In this document: positions 1-5,842 of the stretch, piece after piece | How positions within the stretch are numbered: the first letter of the stretch is position 1 | Layout of the letters: every line of letters begins with the position of its first letter | Source of the DNA: Mycobacterium sp. GA-2829 | Lineage (GTDB): Bacteria > Actinomycetota > Actinomycetes > Mycobacteriales > Mycobacteriaceae | Direction: 5' to 3' | NCBI RefSeq assembly: GCF_001499965.1 | Contig: NZ_LQIT01000047.1 | Span: 1-40,272, forward strand | Length of the DNA: 40,272 nt | Made by a program: the position numbers and the translations under genes | Notes under the pieces: generated by a model | Told to the model about the DNA's origin: nothing | Seen by the model: the letters and a program-made list of their open reading frames with translations, nothing else | The model's database searches: none

Positions 1-113
1 CCGTCGAGGAGGCTGAGCTCGTTGTCCAGACCCGCGTTGGAGGTGCCCGTGCTCGTGAACAGAGCCGCAACGGCCGCCACCAACGCGACCAGCACCCGAC
101 TGATTGCCTTCAT
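1..113 (-). CDS. MspA-family outer-membrane porin, N-terminal part (cut by window edge)
   Basis: The visible 37 residues begin MKAISRVLVALVAAVAAL, a signal peptide ending near SNA, and continue with mature sequence GLDNELSLLDG. This is nearly identical to the start of the M. smegmatis MspA/B/C/D porins as I remember them. These form octameric channels in the mycolate outer membrane for small hydrophilic solutes. The ATG at 111-113 is preceded by an AGGGAGA ribosome-binding site four bases upstream. The rest of the gene lies outside the window, so the paralogue cannot be fixed. Position beside moaB2 and pepD would fit the mspC locus of M. smegmatis, but that is recall, not proof. Such porins belong to fast-growing mycobacteria and are absent from M. 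tuberculosis. Confidence 0.9.
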   Translation of the reverse strand, partial: MKAISRVLVALVAAVAALFTSTGTSNAGLDNELSLLD

Positions 114-134
114 GTTCTCCCTAGCTGTTATGGC

Positions 135-151
135 CGGTGACGTGCTCACCG
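135..151 (-). promoter_or_regulatory. Short hairpin in the porin 5' leader
   Basis: CGGTGA (135-140) and TCACCG (146-151) are perfect inverted repeats around a five-base loop. The element lies about 20 bases upstream of the porin start and just before its ribosome-binding site. It could fold in the mRNA leader or act as a protein site. Function is inferred from position only. Confidence 0.35.
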
Positions 152-482
152 ATTCGTAGTGGTGCCTGGCCTACTGACTGACCAAAACACCTTGCAAGAT
201 CAAAATGTGGGGAAATTAGAGCGCCCACAGGTTGTTCTTACGCGTAGCTCATTGTTTGACACGAGAAACATATAGGGGAGGCATCCGGGCGGCAACGGCA
301 AGGCATACCAACCGGGGTGCAGCCTCCCCGCGAGGTGGGAATTTGCTGCGAATTCCGGTCCGCGCCGGGCGTCCGGGTGGCGTCGAGCGCCCGCCGTCAA
401 GGACGCCATAAGGGTGGGGCGGCGCGCGCCATCAGTCGAGTTATGGCATCACCGCACGTCGGTGCGGTTTCAAGATCTAATC

Positions 483-605
483 ATGATGAGGCGGAACGTT
501 GTCCCGCAGCCACCGGTCGTGGCTGCCCTCTTCCTCACGGGCGCGGTCGTCGCGTTCGTCCGCCGTCGTCTCCGGCAGCGTCTCGCCGAAGATTTCGTTA
601 ACTGA
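483..605 (+). CDS. Possible 40-residue single-helix membrane protein
   Basis: An ORF starting MMRRNVVPQPPVVAALF has one hydrophobic segment (about residues 10-26) followed by an Arg-rich stretch (RRRLRQR), as in small inner-membrane proteins. There is no clear ribosome-binding site before either of the two ATG codons, and the ORF lies within a long regulatory leader on the strand opposite to the porin. It may be chance coding in GC-rich DNA. I do not recognise a family. Confidence 0.2.
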   Translation: MMRRNVVPQPPVVAALFLTGAVVAFVRRRLRQRLAEDFVN

Positions 606-648
606 ACGGCGCGGTCGCTTCGCTTCTCCGGTCACCACGCACCTCGCC

Positions 649-664
649 TGTGACAAACATCACA
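649..664. promoter_or_regulatory. CRP-type binding site (TGTGA-N6-TCACA)
   Basis: TGTGA (649-653), six bases, then TCACA (660-664) is an exact match to the classical CRP/FNR-family cAMP-receptor consensus, which mycobacterial Crp proteins also use. It lies 536 bases upstream of the porin start and downstream of the moaB2 terminator, so the porin is the most likely target. Whether it activates or represses cannot be told without the transcription start. Confidence 0.6.
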
Positions 665-683
665 TCTCGATAGGGATTACCGT

Positions 684-697
684 TTACTCGGCAGTAA
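684..697. promoter_or_regulatory. Inverted repeat TTACT-N4-AGTAA
   Basis: A five-base perfect inverted repeat with four-base spacer sits about 20 bases from the CRP-type site. It is AT-rich relative to its surroundings and could be a second operator or part of the porin promoter region. Evidence is symmetry and position only. Confidence 0.3.
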
Positions 698-733
698 CAC
701 TGCAGACAGTAGCGCTGCCGGGCGGAAACGAAA

Positions 734-773
734 AGACGCCGGACGACGCTGTGAAAGCGTCGCCGCGGCGTCT
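734..773 (-). terminator. Intrinsic terminator after moaB2
   Basis: The outer arms AGACGCC (734-740) and GGCGTCT (767-773) enclose a second stem, CGACGCT (744-750) with AGCGTCG (756-762), closed by a five-base loop. Read on the minus strand, the final arm runs directly into TTTTCGTTT. The stem begins 19 bases after the moaB2 stop codon. A T-tract is uncommon among mycobacterial terminators, so this is a strong candidate for the end of the mprA-mprB-pepD-moaB2 transcript. Confidence 0.7.
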
Positions 774-792
774 CTCCAGGCCGATCCGGCCC

Positions 793-1365
793 TCAGATCT
801 CCAGGCTCGATAGCTGTCCGATGATTTGCACGGCGAGCGGGCTCAGCGTGGCCATCCCGTCGCGGACCGCGGCACGCGATCCGGCGATGTTGACCACGAG
901 CGTGCTGCCCGAGATGCCGGCCAGGCCACGGGACACCCCGGCATCGACGATGCCGGCCGACAGACCCGAGGCGCGCAGCGCCTCCGAGATGCCGAGGAGT
1001 TCCCGGTCGAGGATGTCGCGGGTGGCCTCCGGCGTGACGTCGCGCGGCGTCACCCCGGTGCCGCCGACCGACACCACGAGGTCCACCCCGCCGATCACGG
1101 CGGTGTTCAACGCGTTGCGGATCTCCACCTCGTCGGCGGACACCACCACGACCCCGTCGACCACGAACCCGGCCTCACCGAGAAGCTCGGTGACCAACGG
1201 ACCGCTGTGATCCTCTTCGTCGCCATGGGCGGTGCGGTCATCGACGACGACGACGAGCGCGCGGCCCACCAACTCCCCTGGCTGCTCCATGACCTCAACC
1301 GTATATGTGGGCGCAGACAGTGGTGCAGCCACTCGCAGGGTTCCGTGTCCGGTTCCGGTCGTCAC
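793..1365 (-). CDS. moaB2: Molybdenum cofactor biosynthesis protein B-like (MoaB2)
   Basis: A 190-residue MoaB/Mog-type protein of the MoCF-binding fold. The conserved pterin-binding stretch SVGGTGVTPRDVTPEA lies near residues 98-113. It is followed by the ISGSTLVVNIAGS segment and ends QIIGQLSSLEI, as I recall for M. tuberculosis Rv0984. MoaB/MogA proteins adenylylate molybdopterin before metal insertion. MoaB2 of mycobacteria has also been linked to SigE-PepD stress signalling, so a pure cofactor role is not certain. The GTG start overlaps the pepD stop (GTGA), so the gene is translationally coupled as the last member of the operon; an internal ATG (METhionine before EQPGELVGRA) is an alternative start. 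It is followed by a strong terminator. Confidence 0.9.
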   Translation of the reverse strand: MTTGTGHGTLRVAAPLSAPTYTVEVMEQPGELVGRALVVVVDDRTAHGDEEDHSGPLVTELLGEAGFVVDGVVVVSADEVEIRNALNTAVIGGVDLVVSVGGTGVTPRDVTPEATRDILDRELLGISEALRASGLSAGIVDAGVSRGLAGISGSTLVVNIAGSRAAVRDGMATLSPLAVQIIGQLSSLEI

Positions 1366-2678
1366 TGCTGCGCCTTCCCCAGCGTCACCGCAACGCTCTG
1401 CGGCTTGCCCGCCGGATCCAGGTAGGTCAACGTCACCTTCTCCCCCGGCGCCTTGGAGCGCACAGCGGCCACCAGCGCGTCGGCGCTGTTGATCACCCGG
1501 TCGTCGACCTTGGTCACCACCACGCCGCTGGGCAGACCCGCCGCTGCCGCCGCGCCGCCGTCGTTGACCTCGACGATCTTGGCGCCGTCGGTGGAGCGGT
1601 CGTTGCTCACCTGCACCCCGAGCGAGGCGTGCGATGCGGTGCCGTTCTGGATCAGCTCGTCGGCGATGCGCTTGGCCTGATCGACCGGGATGGCGAAGCC
1701 GAGGCCGATCGAACCGCTCTGCGCCTGCGGTGAGTCCCCGCCCATTGTCGCGATCGCGGAGTTGACCCCGACCAGTTCACCCTTCATGTTCACCAGCGCG
1801 CCACCGGAGTTGCCGGGGTTGATGGCGGCGTCGGTCTGAATCGCGTCGAGGACGGTGTTCTGGTTGCGGGTGTCGCCGCCTGCGGCCACCGGCCGGTTCA
1901 GGGCGCTGATGATCCCCGTGGTGACCGTGCCCTCGAGGCCGAGCGGTGACCCGATGGCCACCACGTCCTGTCCGACGCGCAGATCGGCCGACGACCCGAG
2001 AGAGATCGGCGTCAGACCGGAGACGTCCTCGGCGCGCACCACCGCGATGTCACTGCTCGGATCGGATCCGACGACGCTGAACGGTGCGGTCCGGCCGTTC
2101 GAGAACGTCACCTTGGTCTGGGCGCCCCCCGGCACGGTGCGGTCGGCCGCGCCCGCGACGACGTGGTTGTTGGTGAGGATCAGACCGTCGGAGGTGAGGA
2201 TGATGCCAGAACCCTCTTCGGAGGCCCGGCCGAGGTTGGTCTCGAGCTTGACGACGCTGGGCACCACCTTGGCGGCCACCTGCTCGACGGAGCCAGCGGG
2301 CAGCGCGGCGGCCGGAACGCTTGGTGCCGCACCGGAGATCGAGCTGTCGAACGAGGGCCGGTCCTGGTGCGCCATGGTCGCCACCCCGCCCCCGATACCG
2401 GCGGAGACGACCGCGACACACAGCGCGCCGATGGTGAGAACGCCTGCGCGCGAACGTTTCTGGGGCGAACGCGGCTGCGGCATCACGGCCGTCGGCTGGG
2501 CCGCACCACGGTAGGGGTCGTACGGCGCGCGGAACTGCTGCTGCGGTTGCGCGGCATAGCGCCAGTCGTAGGGCTGATGCTGTGAATAGGCGTCGCCCTG
2601 ATACCTGGTGTCCGGGTTGACCGGACGCTGACCCGGCTGCTGTTGCGGCGGCGGCGAATACCTCGGATGGTTCGTCAT
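1362..2678 (-). CDS. pepD: Membrane-anchored HtrA-like serine protease PepD
   Basis: The 438-residue protein has a Pro/Gln-rich cytoplasmic head (1-75), one transmembrane helix (about 78-104), a trypsin-like protease domain and a C-terminal PDZ domain (about 350-435). The catalytic triad is visible as His172 (TNNHVVAG), Asp210 (SDIAVV) and Ser291 (GNSGGAL). HtrA proteins degrade or refold misfolded envelope proteins. In mycobacteria pepD is a target of MprAB and SigE and feeds back on that stress circuit. The gene lies 91 bases downstream of mprB, with its own MprA-like repeats and a possible ECF promoter, so it can be expressed both with and apart from mprAB. It overlaps moaB2 by four bases. 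Confidence 0.95.
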   Translation of the reverse strand: MTNHPRYSPPPQQQPGQRPVNPDTRYQGDAYSQHQPYDWRYAAQPQQQFRAPYDPYRGAAQPTAVMPQPRSPQKRSRAGVLTIGALCVAVVSAGIGGGVATMAHQDRPSFDSSISGAAPSVPAAALPAGSVEQVAAKVVPSVVKLETNLGRASEEGSGIILTSDGLILTNNHVVAGAADRTVPGGAQTKVTFSNGRTAPFSVVGSDPSSDIAVVRAEDVSGLTPISLGSSADLRVGQDVVAIGSPLGLEGTVTTGIISALNRPVAAGGDTRNQNTVLDAIQTDAAINPGNSGGALVNMKGELVGVNSAIATMGGDSPQAQSGSIGLGFAIPVDQAKRIADELIQNGTASHASLGVQVSNDRSTDGAKIVEVNDGGAAAAAGLPSGVVVTKVDDRVINSADALVAAVRSKAPGEKVTLTYLDPAGKPQSVAVTLGKAQQ

Positions 2679-2714
2679 GTCGCTTCGGTGCTCTTCCTCG
2701 TAAGTGATCCGAAC

Positions 2715-2731
2715 AGTTCGTCTAACGAACT
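2715..2731. promoter_or_regulatory. Perfect inverted repeat AGTTCGT-CTA-ACGAACT before pepD
   Basis: Seven-base arms (2715-2721 and 2725-2731) flank a three-base spacer. It lies 37 bases upstream of the pepD start and overlaps the predicted ECF -10 element (2724-2727). It may be an operator or a leader hairpin; no regulator can be named. Confidence 0.4.
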
Positions 2732-2750
2732 ACTTGCCCTCACAGTGCCC
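2724..2750 (-). promoter_or_regulatory. Candidate SigE-type promoter of pepD
   Basis: On the minus strand GGGCACT (2750-2744) is followed after 16 bases by CGTT (2727-2724). The mycobacterial SigE consensus, as I recall it, is GGAAC with CGTT about 16-18 bases later, so the -35 has one mismatch. It lies directly downstream of the MprA-like repeats, the arrangement expected for a promoter activated by MprA. Confidence 0.4.
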
Positions 2751-2757
2751 ACGTGGA

Positions 2758-2775
2758 CTGAGAATCCACTTAGAG
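2758..2775 (-). promoter_or_regulatory. MprA box upstream of pepD
   Basis: On the minus strand CTCTAAG and TTCTCAG are direct repeats with an 11-base period, each one mismatch from the CTCTCAG pair found before mprA. MprA is known to bind tandem 8-base direct repeats three bases apart. The site overlaps the mprB stop codon, which explains how a pepD promoter fits into the short gap. Confidence 0.6.
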
Positions 2776-4260
2776 TTCTCTCGACGGAGACCGAGACTTG
2801 GCCGGACCCGCTGTGTCTTCGACCACTTCCCCGTTCGACGGCGGCGCCGGACGACCGGGCAGCATCACGTAGAAGGAGGTGCCCGGCGGATCGCCACCCG
2901 GGACCGTGTCCTCCACCCGCAGTGCGCCACCGTGTTTGAGGACCACCTGTTTGACGATGGCCAACCCGAGACCGGAACCGGGCATCGCGCGCGCGGCCGT
3001 CGACCGGTAGAACCGCTCGAACACCAGCCGGCGTTCGGCCTCCGGGATGCCGGGCCCGCGGTCGGAGACGATGAGTTCGGCGTGTACCGGATCCGTCTGG
3101 CGCAGATGGATTCCCACCCGGCCGCCGGGCGGACTCCACTTCGCGGCGTTGTCGAGCAGGTTGAGCACCGCGCGGGCCAGCCCGGCCGCGTCGCCGTAGA
3201 CCTGCCAACCGATGACGTCGACGTCGAACTCGATGTCGTTGCGGCGCCGACGAACTCGCTCGAGGCTGCGGTCCACCACATCGGCCATGTCGACGGTCTC
3301 GTAGACGACCCCGCCCGCATCGTCGCGGGTGAGGTCGACCAGATCGCCCACCAACGTGGACAGTTCCTCGATCTGGGCGATCACGTCGCTGCGCAGCCCG
3401 GCCATCTCCTCCTCGGGCAGTCGCGGCGCACCCGGCGCCTGCGAGGCCATCAGCAGTTCGACGTTGGTCCGCAGCGACGTCAGCGGGGTGCGCAGTTCAT
3501 GTCCGGCGTCGGACACCAGACGGGCCTGGCGCTCACGGGATTCGGTGAGCGCCCGCAGCATCATGTTGAACGCCTCGGTCAGCCGGGCCAGTTCGTCGCT
3601 GCCGAACACCGGGATGGGCCGCAGATCGTCGGTGCGCGCGACGCGTTCGGCGGCCTGGGTCAGCCGGCCCACCGGGCGCAGACCCGCCCTGGCGACCATG
3701 CCGCCCGCGATCGCGGCGACGGCCACGCCCACCCCGCCGACGATCAGCAGCACCGTCCCGAGCCGGCCGAGCACCTGACCCGTCGGCGCGAGGCTCTTGG
3801 AGATGAGCAGGGAACTGCCGTTGGTCAGGTGCACCGCGAGGATCCGCTGGTGGTTGGCGGTGCGCAGGGACAGCAGCAGCTCGCCGGAGATGACGTCCTT
3901 CTCGGCCTCGCCCAGCGGCAGCGTCTGCCCCTGCTGGTTGGCGGTGTAGATCGACCGGCCGGGGTTGACCAGCATCGCGTTGACGTCCGAGTAGGCGGTG
4001 CCCTCGATCGCCTTACCGGGGTCGGCGGCCAGCGATCCGCTCTCGATGAGCAGGCGGGCGCGGCTGTGCAGCTGGTTGTCGATGTCGTCGTAGAGCGCGC
4101 GGGAGACGACGGCGTAGACGGCGACCGACATCAACACGACGACCATCGCCACCATCGACATCGCGAGCAGCATGACGCGCCACCGCAACGACAGGGAACT
4201 GGTGTTGCGCGGCGGCTTGGGCCGCGCCGCATGGGGCCCGGGATGAGGTGGCAGGGCCAT
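2770..4260 (-). CDS. mprB: Sensor histidine kinase MprB
   Basis: A 496-residue sensor kinase. There are two transmembrane helices (about 28-52 and 165-190) bracketing an extracytoplasmic sensor loop, then a HAMP linker, a dimerisation helix with phospho-acceptor His254 (SDAGHELRTPL), and an ATPase domain with the N box (LLDNAAKWSPPGG) and G boxes (DRGPGIPE, GSGLGLAI). It phosphorylates MprA in response to envelope stress such as detergents. In the tubercle bacillus the sensor loop is reported to bind the chaperone DnaK. The ATG start overlaps the mprA stop by one base (TGATG), so the two are co-translated. Longer in-frame starts reach into mprA and are not needed. Confidence 0.95.
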   Translation of the reverse strand: MALPPHPGPHAARPKPPRNTSSLSLRWRVMLLAMSMVAMVVVLMSVAVYAVVSRALYDDIDNQLHSRARLLIESGSLAADPGKAIEGTAYSDVNAMLVNPGRSIYTANQQGQTLPLGEAEKDVISGELLLSLRTANHQRILAVHLTNGSSLLISKSLAPTGQVLGRLGTVLLIVGGVGVAVAAIAGGMVARAGLRPVGRLTQAAERVARTDDLRPIPVFGSDELARLTEAFNMMLRALTESRERQARLVSDAGHELRTPLTSLRTNVELLMASQAPGAPRLPEEEMAGLRSDVIAQIEELSTLVGDLVDLTRDDAGGVVYETVDMADVVDRSLERVRRRRNDIEFDVDVIGWQVYGDAAGLARAVLNLLDNAAKWSPPGGRVGIHLRQTDPVHAELIVSDRGPGIPEAERRLVFERFYRSTAARAMPGSGLGLAIVKQVVLKHGGALRVEDTVPGGDPPGTSFYVMLPGRPAPPSNGEVVEDTAGPAKSRSPSREL

Positions 4261-4952
4261 CAGGGCGGCGTCTCGCGGAGCACGTACCCCACGCCGCGCA
4301 CGGTGTGGATGAGACGTGGCTCCCCGGACGCTTCGGTCTTGCGACGCAGATAGCCGATGTACACCTCGAGGGCGTTCCCCGATGTCGGGAAGTCGAAGCC
4401 CCACACTTCCTCGAGGATGCGGCTGCGGGTGAGCACCCGGCGCGGGTTGGCGATGAGCATTTCGAGCAACGCGAACTCGGTGCGGGTGAGGCTGATCTGC
4501 CGGGACCCCCGGGTCACCTCGCGGGTGACCGGATCCAGCGTCAGATCCAGGAACGTCAGCGCCGGGGATTCCGGGCCGTCGTCGGGCGAGGTGCGGCGCA
4601 GCAGGGCCCGCATCCGCGCGAGGAGTTCCTCGAGCGCGAACGGTTTGGGCAGGTAGTCGTCGGCGCCCGCATCGAGTCCGGCGACCCGCTCGGACACCGA
4701 ATCGCGGGCTGTCAGGACCAGGATCGGCAGGTCATCGCCGGTGCTGCGGAGCTGACGGCACACCTCCAGCCCGTCGAGCCGGGGCATCATCACGTCGAGC
4801 ACCACGGCGTCGGGCCGGTCATTGGCGATCAGGTCGAGCGCTTCGACACCGTCCTGGGCCAACTCGACCGAGTAGCCGTTGAAGGACAGGGACCGGCGCA
4901 GGGATTCTCGCACCGCACGATCGTCGTCGACGACAAGTATGCGCACAGCCAC
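4260..4952 (-). CDS. mprA: Response regulator MprA
   Basis: A 230-residue OmpR/PhoB-type regulator. The receiver domain (1-120) shows the acidic pocket VVDDDRAV, phospho-acceptor Asp53 (VVLDVMMP), a conserved Thr (VLTARD) and the KPFALEEL lysine. The winged-helix DNA-binding domain (about 135-230) ends HTVRGVGYVLRETPP. It is almost identical to M. tuberculosis MprA (Rv0981) as I remember it. Phosphorylated MprA activates sigE, sigB, pepD and its own operon. The start is GTG with a GAGG ribosome-binding site seven bases upstream. A perfect pair of MprA-type repeats lies just before it, implying autoregulation. Confidence 0.96.
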   Translation of the reverse strand: MAVRILVVDDDRAVRESLRRSLSFNGYSVELAQDGVEALDLIANDRPDAVVLDVMMPRLDGLEVCRQLRSTGDDLPILVLTARDSVSERVAGLDAGADDYLPKPFALEELLARMRALLRRTSPDDGPESPALTFLDLTLDPVTREVTRGSRQISLTRTEFALLEMLIANPRRVLTRSRILEEVWGFDFPTSGNALEVYIGYLRRKTEASGEPRLIHTVRGVGYVLRETPP

Positions 4953-4968
4953 AGTTTCACCTCAACGC

Positions 4969-4986
4969 CTGAGAGAGCGCTGAGAG
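4969..4986 (-). promoter_or_regulatory. MprA box upstream of mprA (perfect tandem repeat)
   Basis: Two identical copies of CTGAGAG (4969-4975 and 4980-4986; CTCTCAG on the coding strand) with an 11-base period lie 17-34 bases before the mprA start codon. Spacing and sequence match the tandem 8-base direct-repeat binding site described for MprA. The site is close to the start codon, so either the transcript starts very near or the promoter lies upstream. Confidence 0.7.
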
Positions 4987-5013
4987 GCGCGCCGCGCCGT
5001 TTCCGAACTGTTG

Positions 5014-5187
5014 CTAGCGGCGGTCGAGGTCGATCAGACCCAGACGGGCAGCCTTGAGCAGGCGACGCGGCACCTTGTGCTGCTGACCGGCGACGGTCAC
5101 ACCGACGAGTTCGGTGGGCTTGGCCTTCCACTGGGCACGACGGCTCCGAGTGTTGGAACGCGACATTCTGCGCTTGGGCACAGCCAT
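5014..5187 (-). CDS. rpmF: 50S ribosomal protein L32
   Basis: A 57-residue, strongly basic protein starting MAVPKRRMSRSNTRSRRAQW, the family signature of bL32, with the conserved VPRRLLKAARLGLI tail. It is a structural component of the large ribosomal subunit. There are no cysteines, so this is the zinc-independent form. A strong AGGAGA ribosome-binding site precedes the ATG; the upstream in-frame ATG codons are not needed. It carries its own promoter (5265-5294) and ends 61 bases before mprA. Confidence 0.97.
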   Translation of the reverse strand: MAVPKRRMSRSNTRSRRAQWKAKPTELVGVTVAGQQHKVPRRLLKAARLGLIDLDRR

Positions 5188-5264
5188 GATCGAGCTTCTC
5201 CTCTTAACGGGTGTGGGTGCCACGCGAAACCCGATTGAGGGCGGGGCGCCGGCAAGTGCTCTTC

Positions 5265-5294
5265 AGGATAGCCGGTGGGTCGGGCCGCCTCCAA
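5265..5294 (-). promoter_or_regulatory. Candidate housekeeping promoter of rpmF
   Basis: On the minus strand TTGGAG (5294-5289) and TATCCT (5270-5265) are separated by 18 bases, matching a SigA-type promoter. The predicted start is about 70 bases before rpmF, giving a normal leader with its ribosome-binding site. Confidence 0.5.
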
Positions 5295-5306
5295 AACTCG
5301 GGCCCG

Positions 5307-5726
5307 TCACCGCCGGGGCGTGCCCTCCCGGAACACCTCGACCACGGCGGGAAATGCGGCGACCACGAAAGACGCCAAGAGGAGGCCGAACCAGAAGATC
5401 GTGATGTGGCCGGATGCGATCCCCCACCAGATACCGCCGAAGCCCGCCAGCGCGCAGCCCACGACGGACAGCGGCTGCCCGACCTTGGTGCGCCAGTCGG
5501 GTGCGCGCCCACTCGCGTGCTTCGCCCTGCGGTTCCTGTCGGCGGGCGGCCCGACGGCCCGGCGGAACCCCGCGACGATCATCCAGACCCCGGCTGCGGC
5601 GGCCAACCAGCCGACTGCGGGCGATGAGGCTCCCCTCCCGGTCTCGCTGAGAGGCGGTCCGAGCCCGATGCCGACGCCGCCGATCGCCCACACCACGCCC
5701 ATCAGCGTCTGCGCGATCCATGACAC
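5307..5726 (-). CDS. Four-helix membrane protein of unknown function
   Basis: A 139-residue protein (start GTG at 5726) with four hydrophobic segments, roughly residues 2-22, 36-58, 83-106 and 110-132, and a basic loop (RRAVGPPADRNRRAKH) between helices two and three. I do not recognise a family. It is transcribed in the same direction as rpmF, 119 bases further upstream, and diverges from the AtuA-like operon across a 116-base region. An ORF start 69 bases further upstream is possible but would add a basic, non-hydrophobic stretch and invade the divergent promoter region. Confidence 0.65.
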   Translation of the reverse strand: MSWIAQTLMGVVWAIGGVGIGLGPPLSETGRGASSPAVGWLAAAAGVWMIVAGFRRAVGPPADRNRRAKHASGRAPDWRTKVGQPLSVVGCALAGFGGIWWGIASGHITIFWFGLLLASFVVAAFPAVVEVFREGTPRR

Positions 5727-5784
5727 CTGTCCAGTATCGAGGGCCCCGCGACGGTCCCGGGCGGCAATCCGCGAAACCTTGACG

Positions 5785-5816
5785 CGGTACCGCAAGTACC
5801 GGCTAACCTACCGGTT
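5785..5816. promoter_or_regulatory. Palindromic operator/promoter region of the AtuA-like operon
   Basis: CGGTAC (5785-5790) and GTACCG (5796-5801) form a perfect inverted repeat with a five-base spacer. A second one, AACC-TACC-GGTT, follows at 5805-5816. The element TACCG occurs three times. A possible -35 (TTGACG, 5779-5784) and -10 (TAACCT, 5804-5809) overlap the repeats with a long 19-base spacer. A repressor bound here would block transcription of the operon starting at 5843 and perhaps the divergent membrane-protein gene. No regulator is encoded next to it. Confidence 0.45.
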
Positions 5817-5842
5817 GGTCGGCACCTGAAAGGCAGAACCGA

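Larger units (their letters stand above)
114..792. other. 679-base non-coding leader/intergenic region upstream of the porin
   Basis: No convincing long gene is present. The stretch holds a small hairpin next to the porin start (135-151), an uncertain 40-codon ORF (483-605), an exact CRP-type palindrome (649-664), an inverted repeat TTACT-CGGC-AGTAA (684-697) and the terminator of the upstream moaB2 operon (734-773). Local AT content rises around 185-285. I recall that mspA of M. smegmatis is expressed from a promoter several hundred bases upstream with a long leader, so this length may be functional. I could not place a -10/-35 pair with confidence. Confidence 0.6.

Noticed and set aside
2704..4353. 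549-codon plus-strand ORF opposite mprB
   Set aside because: It is an antisense shadow of mprB in GC-rich DNA; composition is Arg/Gly/His-rich without domains, while mprB has all kinase motifs.
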